Assembly (NCBI GenBank): GCA_947069175.1
Contig: CAMTDV010000017.1
Coordinates: 52,027,137-52,091,136, forward strand
Reading direction: 5' to 3'
DNA length: 64,000 bases
Source: Scalesia atractyloides
Lineage: Eukaryota > Streptophyta > Magnoliopsida > Asterales > Asteraceae
Part shown: piece by piece, positions 32,157 through 43,523 of the stretch
How positions within the stretch are numbered: position 1 is the stretch's first letter
How the letters are laid out: each line of letters starts with the position of its first letter
Made by a program: the position numbers and the translations under genes
The notes under the pieces: generated by a model
Databases searched by the model: none
Told to the model about the DNA's origin: nothing
What the model saw: the letters and a program-made list of their open reading frames with translations, nothing else

Positions 32157-35100
32157 CAGGTAACGGGTTTGGGGCGGATCCCTCAAACCCTTTGCTTTAT
32201 AACCCTAACTCAAAAATAAATATGTCATATTTAGTCCCTGGAAATAGTGGAAATGCTAATATGGCCCAAGTACACCATAAAAAACAAAAACTATGGATCT
32301 TCGATTGTGGCGCGACCGACACAATGACTTATGAGTTATCGGATATTATTTCAACAACCAAACCAGGAAAAACACATATTCAAACGGCGAACGGAGGGAT
32401 AATGGATGTAAAATCGGGAGGGACTATTGAGATTTCACCCACAATAAAAATCTCTAATTGTCTTTATGTTCCCTCGTTGTCACATAAGTTGCTTTCCATT
32501 AGCCACGTCACAAAAGAACTCAACTGTATCGTCCTAATGTACCCTAAGTTTTGTATTTTACAGGATATCAGGACGGGAGTGATCATTGGGCGTGGCACTG
32601 AAAATCAAGGGTTGTATTATGTGGACGAAGTGACTCAAAGTGGTACTGTGATGTTGACTCATGGGACGTCGGAACGAGAAGCTTGGCTATGGCACCGAAG
32701 ATTAGGTCATCCTTCTACAAGTTATTTGCATATTTTATTTCCAAAACTATTTCCAGTTAATTCTATGTCACATTGTGAAACATGCGTTTTAGCAAAGAGT
32801 CACAGGAAAACTTTTAAACCCAATAATACTAAGGTTGCTTTGCCATTTTCATTAATCCATTCTGACGTATGGGGTCCTGCCCCAGTTCTTGGGGGGCAAA
32901 ACCTTCGTTACTTTGTGATGTTCGTTGATGATTGTACCCGAATGACCTGGGTTTATTTTTTGAAGAACAAATCCGAAGTCTTTGAAAAATTCACTATGTT
33001 TTACGCCATGATCCAAACCCAATTTCAAACAAACATCCAAATTTTCCGATCCGATAATGGCGGTGAGTTTTGTTAATACCTCTTTTAAATTTTTTTTCCA
33101 AAACAAGGGAATAATTCACCAAACTACATGCCCAAACACCCCAGAACAAAACGGTGTCGCCGAAAGAAAAAATCGCATTTTGCTGGAAATGACACGAGCC
33201 CTCCTAATTGAATCCCAAGTCCCGAAATATTTTTGGCCTGAAGCCCTTGCTACCGCTACCTATCTTCTCAACCGACTTCCAACAAATACCCTCAAACTTA
33301 ACACTCCATTACACACCCTTTCAAAATTCTTCAAACTACCCTCAGTCCTTACTCTTCAACCACGAATCTTTGGATGTACCGCCTTTGTTCACATACCTAA
33401 ATCAGATCGAACCAAACTTGACCCTTGTGCTGAAAAATGTGTCTTTGTTGGGTATGGAATGAATCAAAAAGGATACAGATGTTATAACCCAAAGACACGT
33501 CATATGTTCACCACAATAAACTGTGACTTTCTTGAAACCGAGTATTACTACAATTCCCAACTCAGTGGTCAGGGGGAGAAGGAATGTTTAGACACACTAA
33601 GTTGGTTGAAATATGTTCCCTATGTACCAACTACAGAGTCACCAGAGTCCAATTTCAGTGCCACTGAAGGCCCTAATGTTCCTCCTAACCTGGTGTCTAA
33701 GGTAAGTAATACTCTCCCTATTCAGTCTGGTGATACTTTTGAAGTTTCTAATGACTCCGAAGATACCAATACTTCTAACCATGAAACTGCCACAGAACAA
33801 GCTGAAACTTTGCAGGCAGATGAATCCATACAAGAAGAACCACCATCAAGATATGTGTTACCCCCTAGAACAAACAGAGGGGTTCCTCCGAAACGGTATT
33901 CTCCTGGAAAAGAGCCAAGAAGATCTAGTTATCCTATAGCTAATGTGGCTAATGGAAATTTCACTAAGGAAGCCAAAGCATTTATCTCATCTGTTTATTC
34001 TGAAGAAACTCCTACAAACGTGGATCAAGCCTTAAAGTCTAAACATTGGAAGGAAGCAATGAAAACAGAAATGGAAGCCCTAATCAAGAACAATACTTGG
34101 GAAAAGTGTACTCTCCCGTTGGGAAAGAAATCCGTGGGGTATCGTTGGGTCTATACGGTTAAGTATAAACCAGATGGTACAATTGAAAGATACAAAGCCC
34201 GACTGGTAGCAAAAGGATATACCCAGACACATGGGATTGATTATGCTGAAACATTCTCCCCGGTTGCCAAAATGAACACAATTAGGGTCCTTTTTTCGAT
34301 AGCTGCAAATGAAGGGTGGCCACTTCAACAGTTTGATGTAAAAAATGCCTTTCTACACGGGGACCTAGATGAAGAGGTATTTATGGATGCTCCTCCAGGA
34401 TTCACAAAAGATTTCAAAACTGGAGAAGTTTACCATCTGAAGAAGTCTCTTTATGGTTTGAAGCAATCTCCCCGGGCTTGGTTTGGCAGATTTACCATAG
34501 CTATGAAAAAGTTTGGATATAAACAAAGTAATGCTGATCATACTTTGTTTCTCAAAAAAAGAGGCAAATTCGTAACCTGCCTAATTATCTATGTAGATGA
34601 TATGATCATTACAGGGAACGATAAAGAAGAAATGGTAAAACTAAAAGAAAACTTGTTTGCTGAATTTGAAATGAAAGATTTGGGCAGGCTTAAGTATTTC
34701 CTCGGAATTGAAGTACTAAGGTCAAAACAAGGAATTTTTATTAGTCAGAAGAAGTATGTCTTAGACTTGTTGGCAGAAATTGGAATGATCGATTGCAAAC
34801 CAGCAGACACTCCTATGAGTGTAAACCAAAAGCTCTATATGGAGGAAGGAGCAAAGTTAGCAAATAAAGAAAGATACCAACGGCTGGTGGGAAAACTAAT
34901 ATATCTCTCACATACTCGTCCAGACATTGCCTATGCTGTAGGGGTGGTAAGTCAGTTCATGCACCAACCTCAAGAGTCCCATATGGAAGCAGTTTGGAGA
35001 ATTATTAGATATCTCAAAGGAACAGTGGGTCATGGAGTCCTGTTTCAATCACATGGACACCTAAATGTTCAAATCTATACTGATGCAGACTGGGCAGGAG

Positions 35101-35558
35101 ATAAGGGAAGTCGGAGGTCAACAACAGGCTACTTCACTTTAGTTGGTGGGAATCTTGTCACTTGGAGAAGTAAAAAACAAAAGGTGGTTGCTCTCTCAAG
35201 TGCAGAGGCTGAATTTAGAGGTATAGCTCGAGGTTTAACAGAAGCCATGTGGATGCGAAGACTCTTAGCTGAGATTGGCTTTCCTTCAAAAGAAACAAGT
35301 AAGATTATGTGTGATAATAAAGCTGCAATTCAGATTTCAGAAAACCCAGTACAACATGATCGAACTAAACACGTAGAAGTTGATAAGAACTTCATCAAAG
35401 AAAAATTGGAAGATGGTACGATTGAACTACCGTTTGTTCAATCAAAGGATCAGCTCGCTGACATTCTAACAAAGGCGGTTAACGGGAAAATTTTTAGCGA
35501 TTGTTTAGCCAAGTTGAATTTTGGAAATCCGACTATTCAACTTGAAGGGGAGTGTTAA
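32123..35558 (+). pseudogene. pol: Copia-3 pol: protease, integrase, RT, RNase H, one frameshift
   Basis: The protease has LWIFDCGATDTMT. The integrase zinc domain has WLWHRRLGHPS, then CETCVLAKSHR. The integrase core reads LIHSDVWGP, IFRSDNGGEF and GVAERKNRILLEM; a frameshift at about 33064, right after DNGGEF, splits it. RT has GYRWVYTVKYKPDG, QFDVKNAFLHG, LYGLKQSPRAW and catalytic YVDDMIITG (about 34591-34617). RNase H has YTDADWAGD, SSAEAEF and DNKAAIQ. The downstream 833-codon frame is open, so this is the least decayed pol of the window. Its stop codon TAA at 35556-35558 lies within the start of the 3' LTR. Confidence 0.9.
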
Positions 35559-35585
35559 AAAATAAAAGGATATCAAAGGGAATAA
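35553..35585 (+). repeat. Copia-3 3' LTR, 33-bp stump
   Basis: Identical to 30780-30812, then unrelated sequence (CATTTTTTGTATT). The expected remaining 210 bp and any target duplication are absent. Confidence 0.87.
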
Positions 35586-35937
35586 CATTTTTTGTATTCT
35601 AAAAATGGATCTCTAACAAGTAAAGAAAAGCAGTACTCCAGTCCAGACGATGTGAGAGAAAACAAAAAAAAAAAAAAAAAAACCTAATATCAAGTTGTAT
35701 TCCATCATTTTGATATTAATATCATCATACATTTTCTTATTGCCACAGGCTAATGGTACCCCTGTCAAACCTGATTTTATTTGATATGATATGCATACGG
35801 GCGGGCGTATAACATTTTTTATACCTTTACAATTTTTATGTTTCTCGGGGGGAAGAAGACTGGATACAAGATGTTTCTAATTTCAATATTTAAGAAAAGA
35901 AAGAAAAAACATTCTTATATGTAAAAAAATTCTTTCT
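35586..35937. other. Remnant of subtilase intron, no exon found
   Basis: AT-rich, with an A-run at about 35665-35682. I read all minus-strand frames for the expected second propeptide exon and found nothing resembling it. Confidence 0.6.
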
Positions 35938-35939
35938 AC

Positions 35940-36001
35940 CTTCCAAGGATTTGTAAGAGAATCTCATGGTGTGTATCTTGAAGAAGCTGTGGGTCCGTGT
36001 G

Positions 36002-36060
<59 letters not shown>

Positions 36061-36226
36061 GTCCCATATAAACAATATAAACCTGAAATTGAATCAACCT
36101 TTCAGTTCAAAAATCAAGAAACAAAAATATGAATATGAAGGACACACCTTGCTGCTTGAAATTCCCCAACACAAACCATTTTTCCTGGAAGAATAGAAGA
36201 ACAAGAACCCATGATGAGAACCCCAT
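35940..36226 (-). pseudogene. Subtilase first two exons: signal peptide and start of I9 propeptide
   Basis: ATG at 36226-36224 begins MGFSSWVLVLLFFQ, a plausible signal peptide. Exon 1 ends at 36146 (GTGTCC donor keeps phase; GTGTGT two bases earlier is an alternative that does not). Exon 2 starts at 36082 with VYIVYMGH, continues into 18 AAT codons (36058-36005), then THTDPQLLQDTHHEILLQIL, the typical I9 signature, and ends at a GT donor (35939-35938). Confidence 0.82.
36005..36058 (-). repeat. (AAT)18 microsatellite, in frame in subtilase propeptide
   Basis: 54 bases of perfect ATT (plus) / AAT (minus) repeat. Flanking codons before (VYIVYMGH) and after (THTDPQLL) are in the same frame, so it would encode 18 Asn. 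Confidence 0.92.
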
Positions 36227-36710
36227 TTATACACACACACATATATCAAAATGTTTTATCAGAAAGAACAAACACTGATACATGTGGATTTTGGATTTGT
36301 TTTCTAAACAGAAATGTCAAAATGAAGATCATTATCAAACATCCTTTTAAATTAAATTGTAGGATATGAGTGGAGTTCTTGTTGGGTAAGATGAGGGCCC
36401 ACAAATGATGAATTACCTGCTCCCACAAGTATGCATTGTACTGTTATTTGGAATTGATATTACGCCATGAAAATATGTGTTCATGGTGGAATAATGTGGA
36501 TTGTTGACTTGACTTTGCCGCGTTAGGGAAGAACAGTGTAGCTGACTGGTGGGGATCAGATGGGATCACTTGCAACTGTCGGATTCAACAATTTGTAGGG
36601 GGCTAATTGTAAATATCTAATTTGCTTAAAAAAACCATACAAATTTGTAAAAAATATATATATATTAAAATTAACAGTAGAAAATAACTAACAAAAATGA
36701 ATAATATAAA
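36227..36710. other. Upstream flank of the subtilase start, no gene recognised
   Basis: A (CA)n run at 36231-36241 lies just upstream of the ATG on the minus strand, with TATA-like words nearby. No other gene or element end was recognised. Confidence 0.4.
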
Positions 36711-36740
36711 CTAGGGTTTTCCGTCGCGCGTTGCGGCGGG
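36711..36740 (-). mobile_element. Helitron-like 3' end 1
   Basis: Read on the minus strand, a GC-rich potential hairpin (CCCGCCGCAACGCGCGACGG) is followed by about ten bases and terminal CTAG, then T. That is the plant Helitron 3' format (hairpin, CTRR, insertion before T). The 5' end to the right was not defined. Confidence 0.5.
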
Positions 36741-37169
36741 AAATCTTGGTACAAACCAAACATTAAGGACCACTGTAAAGCTACACAATGTAAATATGTA
36801 AAAAAAACGAAATAAAATGTTACAAAAAGAAGAAAAATAGTGGGGTGGTACCTATGACGTAGTGTAACGACCTGGATAAATGAGAAAATTGTGGTGGTTA
36901 CATGGTGTTACGCCGTTTATTTTATCCTTTTAAAAAACTAACGAACGAAAGTTATAAAAAATATCACTTATTTGGTCCTTCTAAAAAAATACTATTGAAT
37001 AAAAGTTATAAAAGGAAAATAAAACTATTGGGTTAAAGACATATTTTTTATAGCGTAAGAGTTAATTCAAAACTTAAAAAAAACTATAGAGGTTACAGTT
37101 GATTATTATAATATGAATTGCTATGTTATTAGTTATGTAACTGTAGCCTATAAATTGTTATATTATTAA

Positions 37170-37200
37170 CTAGCGAGATTTTCCAGCGCTTCGCGGCGGG
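37170..37200 (-). mobile_element. Helitron-like 3' end 2
   Basis: Minus strand: CCCGCCGCGAAGCGCTGGAA, then a short A-rich spacer, CTAG and T. Same format and orientation as the copy at 36711. Confidence 0.5.
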
Positions 37201-38366
37201 AATATGGTTGGTATCAGTTCGGTTCGTTATGGTATTGGCATTCGTTATAATAATCGAAAAAGAAAACCCTACATCGATCTTTAACAATTTAAAAACGAAT
37301 ATTAATACTGGTACCAATGTTCTTCCGTAGTTGCTATCGGTTCAGTTCGTTTGCTAACTATGTTTATTTTTTTCAACATTGTTATATGAATTTTATTAAA
37401 AACGGATATTGTGCCCTATCATACTAAAATGAACCGAAACCGAAGAAACATCTGTATTGTTGCAGGTATTTATTTTTATTGTTTTTGCTCATGATAAACT
37501 GACGTTGTATCTCTACCATACCGTACAACATTAGTATCGATATGTATTCATTTTTATGCTTTCCTGTTTGATAACAGAAACCTTTTCGCTACCATAGTGA
37601 ACCGAACTAAAACCCAACGAAAAACATTGGTTTTTGTACCGATATTATTTTTATTATTTTTTTCTTTCGATAAAATGACACCATATCGCTACATACCGTA
37701 CCAAACAACATCGGTACTGTACATGTATTCGTTTTTGAAAATTTTTCATCTATACAACTATGTCTGCAACGACAAATGAATATTAGTATCAGTACCGTGA
37801 CAATCTGAACTGATCGATGCCGCTCTAACAACACCGAGGCCGGTATCGATGTTCCGTATTGTTTTCGGTCGACGTAAATGTCGTGTTTATTTCTATACCG
37901 AGTTCATGTATCGTCGGTGTTTTAACAAAGCAAGCTGATACCGATCCGTTGCTCACGGTAACATTCCGTCTCAACGCTTTGTCAAATAACTTTGAACATT
38001 AAAAAATAAATATATACGAGAATTTTTAAAAGTCAACAAATGCAAGTTATTACTAAGAATTCAACTGGTTTAACAAATAAAATGATACTAATTTTTTTTT
38101 AAATACTTAGAGAATTTCCCATTACTATTTCTAAATAAAAATAATATACTACTAAAAAAATAAGAAAATAAACCTTATCATCAATTCATATGTATAATAA
38201 TAATAATTCAACTGGTTCAACAAATAAAATGATACTATTTTTTTCTAAAAAAATACTTAGAGAATAAAATGATACTAATTTTTTTTAACAAATAAAATGA
38301 TACTAAAAAAATAAGAAAATAAATCTTATCAAAACACTATTCATCAAAAGCTTCAATTCATATGTA

Positions 38367-38396
38367 CTAGGTTGTTTTCTCGTGCGTTGTGGCGGT
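38367..38396 (-). mobile_element. Helitron-like 3' end 3
   Basis: Minus strand: CCGCCACAACGCACGAG, spacer, CTAG, then T. Third member in the same orientation. Confidence 0.48.
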
Positions 38397-38802
38397 ATGT
38401 TATCTCGGCCATTCGATTGATATCGGTTATGTTCGTTATAATACTGGTGTGATACTTGCACTCCGTATAGAAATCAACATATGTTTTACATCGGCCGAAT
38501 ATGAAAAAAACAAACACTGATACCGACAATAATGTTGTTCAAACAGTATCGATCAATTTAGATACTCACATTACCGGTAATGATATTCGTTTATCATCGC
38601 AGACACGTAAATGTACCAATGTTGTTCGGTAGGGTACATCAGTTTATCGAAAGGAAAACAATAAAAAGAAGTACCACTACCGATGTTGCTCGGTCACTTT
38701 CGTTTTGGTTGACTACGGTAGCGGCAAAAAATTCATTACCAAACAGATACCATACAAATGAATACAAGTATAGTACCGATGTTGATCGGTACGATATAGT
38801 AG

Positions 38803-39796
38803 CAATACGATGTTTATTTATCGAAAGCAAAAACAATATATATAAATACTTGTTTATCGAAAGCAAAAACAATTAAAATAAATATTGGTATGGTTCGGTT
38901 CTTTTATGGCACGATAGCTACTAAATATCCGTTTTCAATAAACTTTATATTGCAATGTTGAAACAAAAACTATCGGTTTATGTTCTGTTTAATATGATAG
39001 CAGCACAATATCCATTTTCAATAAATTTATATCCAAATGTTGAAAAAATAAACATAAAACGCAAGTTATTAGAAATATAATCAAGTTATATGATAAATCG
39101 CAATGTTGAAAAAATAAACATATAAGGTAAGTTATTAGAAATATAATCAAATTATATGATATAAAATATTATTAAAAATTGAAAAACTATTTAAAAAAAT
39201 GAATAAGTATTTTAAAAATCAAAATCACTTAAAGTTAATTAAATTAAATTAGAAAAACTACTATTCAAACTATTCATACCCACTTTCTATTAGCGATACG
39301 ATGTTTATTTATCGAAAGCAAAAACAATATATATAAATACTTGTTTATCGAAAGCAAAAACAATTAAAATAAATATTGGTACCGATACATATATTATTCG
39401 GTTGGTTCGGTTCTTTTATGGCACGATAGATACTAAATATCCGTTTTCAATAAACTTTATATTGCAATGTTGAAACAAAACTATCGGTTTTGTTCGGTTT
39501 AATAAGATAGCAGCAGACTATCCATTTTCAATAAATTTATAAATGTTGAAAAAATAAACATAAAACGCAAGTTAATAGAAATATAATCAAGTTATATGAT
39601 CAATCGCAATATTGAAAAAAATAAACATATAAGGTAAGTTATTAGAAATATAATCAAATTATATGATATATAAATATTATTAAAAATTGAAAAAATATTT
39701 AAAAAATGAATAAGTATTTTAAAAATCAAAATCCTTAAAGTAATTTAAATTAAATTAGAAAAACTACTATTCAAACTATTCATACCCACTTTCTAT
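38803..39796. repeat. Tandem duplication, two ~0.5-kb units
   Basis: Unit 1 (about 38803-39290) and unit 2 (about 39294-39796) share nearly the whole sequence. Both contain the TTTATCGAAAGCAAAAACAA pair, GGTTCGGTTCTTTTATGGC and the terminal ACCCACTTTCTAT, offset by 491-506 bp, with small indels. Confidence 0.85.
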
Positions 39797-39920
39797 TTAT
39801 ATATATTAAATAAATAATTTTCCATTACTATTTCTAAATAAAAATAATATACTACTAAAAAAATAAGAAAAAAACCTTATCAAAACACTATTCATCAAAA
39901 GCTTTTCTAAATAAAAATAA

Positions 39921-39950
39921 CTAGCAATAACAACCGCGTGCGATGCGGCG
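39921..39950 (-). mobile_element. Helitron-like 3' end 4
   Basis: Minus strand: CGCCGCATCGCACGCGGTTG, spacer, CTAG, then T. The insertion-site T rule holds as in the other three. Confidence 0.45.
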
Positions 39951-39999
39951 CAGTACATCGCAAACATCAAATGGATTAGTCCAAACGTTATGTGATGTG

Positions 40000-41657
40000 T
40001 TAACCATATGAAAACACTTGTTTCGACGTATCTGATTGAACTCAATGTAACATATATAAGCATTGAAGTTGGATCAAACATAAATTAAATTAAATTTATA
40101 CCGTACAATTATAACATATTATGTGGGACCCGAGTCATACACAGAAAATGTAACAGGTATAACGGAAAAGATGTCACGTATAATAAAAAAAGATGAATTA
40201 GAGCTTTTGAAAAAATAGGAAAAAAATAAACCACTATTTGATTCCACTCTATTCGAAACAAAATTTACAAAACACCACCTGACTCGTTTCCCAAAAGAGT
40301 TTACGTCGAAACGTACAGCAACTCAACTTTATACCGAAACGTAAATAAAAATATGAACATAAAAATGTTTTTTTGAAACGAAAACGTATTATGTTCAACC
40401 TGACTCGTTTCCAGAAAAAGTTTACATCAACACGTAGAGCAAATCGAATTTATAACCACCACTCCGTCATCAGAGAAGGTGGCGGCTGGCCGCGCTGCCA
40501 CTCTGTTTCTCTCACGGTACCTCTCAGACACTCTCGATTTACACACATATGTGCTTGATTGTTTGATTGAGGTTAAATTAAATGAGTATATAAATGGATC
40601 AAAGTTACAACTAAACTAACTTATGATACAACATCAAAGTGCACAAATCTTAAATTAAGCTTAATATACAATTCAATTTGCATACAAATATTACAAATTT
40701 ATAGTATATAATATACTACTAAAAAGATAAGAAAAAACCTTATCAAAACACTGTTCATCAAAAGCTTCAATTCATATGTATAATGTATAATACGTATAAT
40801 AATATGGTAAATGTAACCTATTAATTTAAATTTGGAATTCTTAAAGCATCCAAGAGGTAAAAAGTAAAAATCAAGACTAAAAAATACTTATGATCAAAAT
40901 ATAAAGGTGAAAAGTATATTGTAGTTTATGATGTTATTTAATATATATATATATATATATATTAATAACAAACAAAAATAAATAATTCTGAAAAGGGAAA
41001 ACAACTGTAATTTGATTTAGAGTAAGTATCTTTTTTAAAGCACAGTTCTTATACAATTCACTTCACAATTTTTTAATGCATTTACTATATTTTATCGCAA
41101 AACTCAATCAATAGATATTTCAACATAAAAGTCCGCATATCAATTTATACTAAATTTATTATTTTTTCTATTAAATAATCGAGAATAAAGTTTTACTTTG
41201 ATAAATTATATCTTTGCACTTAATATTAGAAAACTATTACACATAAATTATATCTTTGCACTTAACAGAAAACTATTACACATCGGTGATGGCAACTTTA
41301 ATTTATAATATTCGACCTCTTAACTCATAGCAGAATATGGCGTAAATGAATTAAAAGATATTTAAACTTAAAACTTTTAAATTCAGAAAATATTGATTAT
41401 GGTAAAAACCATAGTTAATTATATTGATTTTTGATTTGCAAAGGTCGAAACAAATCAATTTCATCTTCAAATTACAGATAAATTCTTGAGATTTTCTAAC
41501 AAAATAATTTACAACTGGTACAAGAAAATAAAGAACGTTAACATTGAATTTGGTACTTAATGTGTGTCTCCACACGTGCTCTTTCATGTCATACTTGTAA
41601 AATAATGAAATTGTTGAGTGACTTTTGTGAGAAAAATAGAAAGTACATTGTTTATAT
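40000..41657. other. AT-rich intergenic DNA, no gene recognised
   Basis: No coding region is supported. It contains an (AT)n run at about 40941-40963 and a small GC-rich patch at 40480-40540. Confidence 0.4.
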
Positions 41658-42235
41658 TGTAACATCCACAAAAGACGGGTCCAAGAAAAACCCTACTCAT
41701 TTTGAAAACCGGATCCGAACAATAATAAAAGAAAATACGAATTTTTATTATTTACTTGCCTTTAAATATGGTTTCGTATTAATTTAATTATTACAAACAA
41801 CAAACAATAATTCTGGATTAAATACGTTTAATTTATAACTAACTATCCGTTAGTTTCGTAAATATGTAAAAGAAAGAAAATAACTAACTTAGAATGGTTG
41901 GTTATCTAAAGTAATAAAAGTAATGCATTGAATTACCAAGGCACTAAACGGCAATTATATGAAACTTCAATTGTATGAAAAAAAAAAAGAATGAAAACGG
42001 GGTAGTGGGTGGGGCGGGATTTGAACCCGAGTCCCCACTGGCCTAACAACTAAATCTCAACACGCGCACCGGGTTGCCAAGCCTTTGGTGATAGAACATG
42101 TTCCCTCTAATTTATATAAACATCCCGCAACCTAAACCCACTCGCCCTAAAAAGTCCACCCCCCCCTCCCGAACTCGTAACCTGGCGCAACAGTTGACCC
42201 GACCAGACACTCATTTCTCTTATACGCGATGATAC
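41658..42235. mobile_element. Fragment of a TGTAACATCC-type LTR with a tRNA-like module
   Basis: It starts TGTAACATCC, like the solo LTR at 26655. It carries at 42010-42081 (minus strand) an A-box-like TTGGCAACCCGGTG and a B box CGGGTTCAAATCCCG. The right end was not found; a different element begins at 42236. Confidence 0.45.
42010..42081 (-). other. tRNA-like module in LTR fragment
   Basis: B box GGTTCAAATCC with surrounding self-complementary GGGCGGGATTTGAACCCG. No convincing acceptor stem. Resembles module 1 of the solo LTR in orientation relative to the LTR start. Confidence 0.5.
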
Positions 42236-43518
42236 TGTTGGAATTTCGTGTACTTTTAGTAAAATAATTTTATCAGTTTGTCAAACAAACCGAGCGTAGC
42301 GGAAAACATGTACACGAGGTTCCGTTCTGTACCAATTCCACCAGTGATCTCCTTACAATCAAAATAGGTTAAAGTTAAAATATAAAGAATCGTGACTTAG
42401 AAAGACACATTGGTTCAACGAATGATCTCGCTAGATGATCGTTGATCACGAAATCATGTTTGTTCGTTTGAAACGATTTCAAACGAACCTTAAACTAAAG
42501 AAAAATAAAGTCTAAAACTTTACTTACCTTTTTGCATAATTAAAGAAACACGAACCAAAAGAATTAGGATCAATCAAACCTTCAAGAATTGCTCCTCTTT
42601 CTCTTTTCCTTTTGCAACGAAAATTTATCACACCTTATTGGTTTTTTTTTTTGTTTTTCTTTGACTTTATGAAAGCATACAACAAAAAAACTCTTTTCTG
42701 TTGAGATCACATCAAGCCGTATCAAGAGGGAGGTATATCTCTTTTTCAGTTATATGGAGAGTTTCAATTAGAGGTTAATTCCAATGAAAAAACTTCCGTA
42801 TCCCCTTTTAATAGTTATCAAACGGTGTGGCGTTCCCCCTATTTTCGCCTTCTCGGTTCGGGATTTACTCTCTTTGCACCATAACTCAAGACTTGGGCGG
42901 AGGAAGAAGAAAGCATTCCAAAGTATTATCATGACGGCGTGTTGGTGTATTTGGAAGGCTAGAAATAATAAGCTTTTCTCGAACATACCGGCGACGAGTA
43001 CTAAAGTGGTGGAAGACACTAAATCTCTAAGCTTTCTTTGGATAAGGAATAGATCTCCTTTTAAATTTTTGTCATGGAACAGTTGGTGTAACTTTGATTT
43101 TTGAGGTTCCATTTGTCGTGTGTTCGTTTTTTCTAGCATCTTGCTAGTTCCTAATGAAAGTAGCCGTTCCAAAAAAAATTATAATCAAGATCTTATGGAG
43201 TTTAAAGATATAGGATTAAGATTTGTAATCTAATGACAACTCCTTCATAATTATCTCATAGTTAAAACACTTATCCCTCTTTATTAATTATCTAAATAAT
43301 TAATATATATAATTAACAAATTAATTATAATATTAAATCCGACTCTATGTAATTATTCTAAACAATTACCCGTTTCTTTTATTACGCTTATTAGTTCGTG
43401 ATCCGATGATTAACAATTAAAACACCGTTAGTTGTTCGTTGCCCAAAGTGTAACTCTTTGGGTCGTACATTGACGGTGACGTTGAATTATAATCGACAAT
43501 TGAACATTATATCCAACA
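42236..43518. mobile_element. Solo LTR with perfect GATAC target duplication
   Basis: It starts TGTTGGAATTTC and ends ATCCAACA, so the termini are inverted TGTTGG/CCAACA. GATAC stands immediately before (42231-42235) and after (43519-43523). No internal retroviral domains are present apart from an inserted LINE fragment, so this is best read as a solo LTR left by recombination. Confidence 0.8.
42740..43178 (+). mobile_element. LINE (L1-type) 3' fragment inside the solo LTR
   Basis: The plus frame 42784-43104 reads KKAFQSIIMTACWCIWKARN, then KVVEDTKSLSFLWIRNR and a Trp-rich end. That is the C-terminal tail after the zf-RVT region of plant non-LTR reverse transcriptases. A short 3' UTR follows and ends in an A-run at 43171-43178. 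The 5' part including the RT core is missing, as is usual for 5'-truncated LINE copies. The left limit is approximate and no duplication was recognised. Confidence 0.72.
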
Positions 43519-43523
43519 GATAC

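Larger units (their letters stand above)
30780..35585 (+). mobile_element. Copia-3: Ale/Retrofit-like Ty1/copia element, 3' LTR truncated
   Basis: The 5' LTR is 30780-31022 (243 bp), followed by primer site TGGTATCAGAGC at 31023-31034. Gag-pol is 31094-35558. The polypurine tract AAGGGGAG lies at 35545-35552, and only the first 33 bp of the 3' LTR remain (35553-35585). The short LTRs and the CDHC-type knuckle followed by LVGYPEWW fit the Ale/Retrofit lineage. Three frameshifts disrupt the polyprotein. No target duplication can be checked because the right end is lost. Confidence 0.9.
16746..36226 (-). pseudogene. Subtilisin-like serine protease (SBT3-like), TE-disrupted pseudogene
   Basis: Plant subtilases are secreted serine proteases with signal peptide, I9 propeptide, S8 catalytic domain with inserted PA domain, and a C-terminal fibronectin-III-like domain. 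Traceable minus-strand exons: 36226-36146, 36082-35940, 30520-30365, 19564-19453, 19233-18702, 18314-18217, 18147-17908, 17840-17726, 17661-17471, 17300-16746, all with GT..AG borders. The Asp (IIGVLDSG), His (GHGTHT), oxyanion Asn (CGNSGP) and Ser (GTSMACPH) codons all survive. Lesions: the exon for the second half of the propeptide is absent; an 18-Asn tract sits in the propeptide; a one-base insertion lies near 17483 in the penultimate exon; and a deletion with frameshift near 16985 removes the start of the Fn3-like domain. About 16 kb of transposons sit in two introns. Confidence 0.85.

Noticed and set aside
35890..36196. Frames encoding long Ile runs on both strands
   Set aside because: Out-of-frame readings of the ATT microsatellite; the only supported frame there is the subtilase Asn frame.
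42768..43172. Minus-strand 134-codon frame
   Set aside because: Antisense to the LINE C-terminal coding region, which has recognisable protein similarity on the plus strand.
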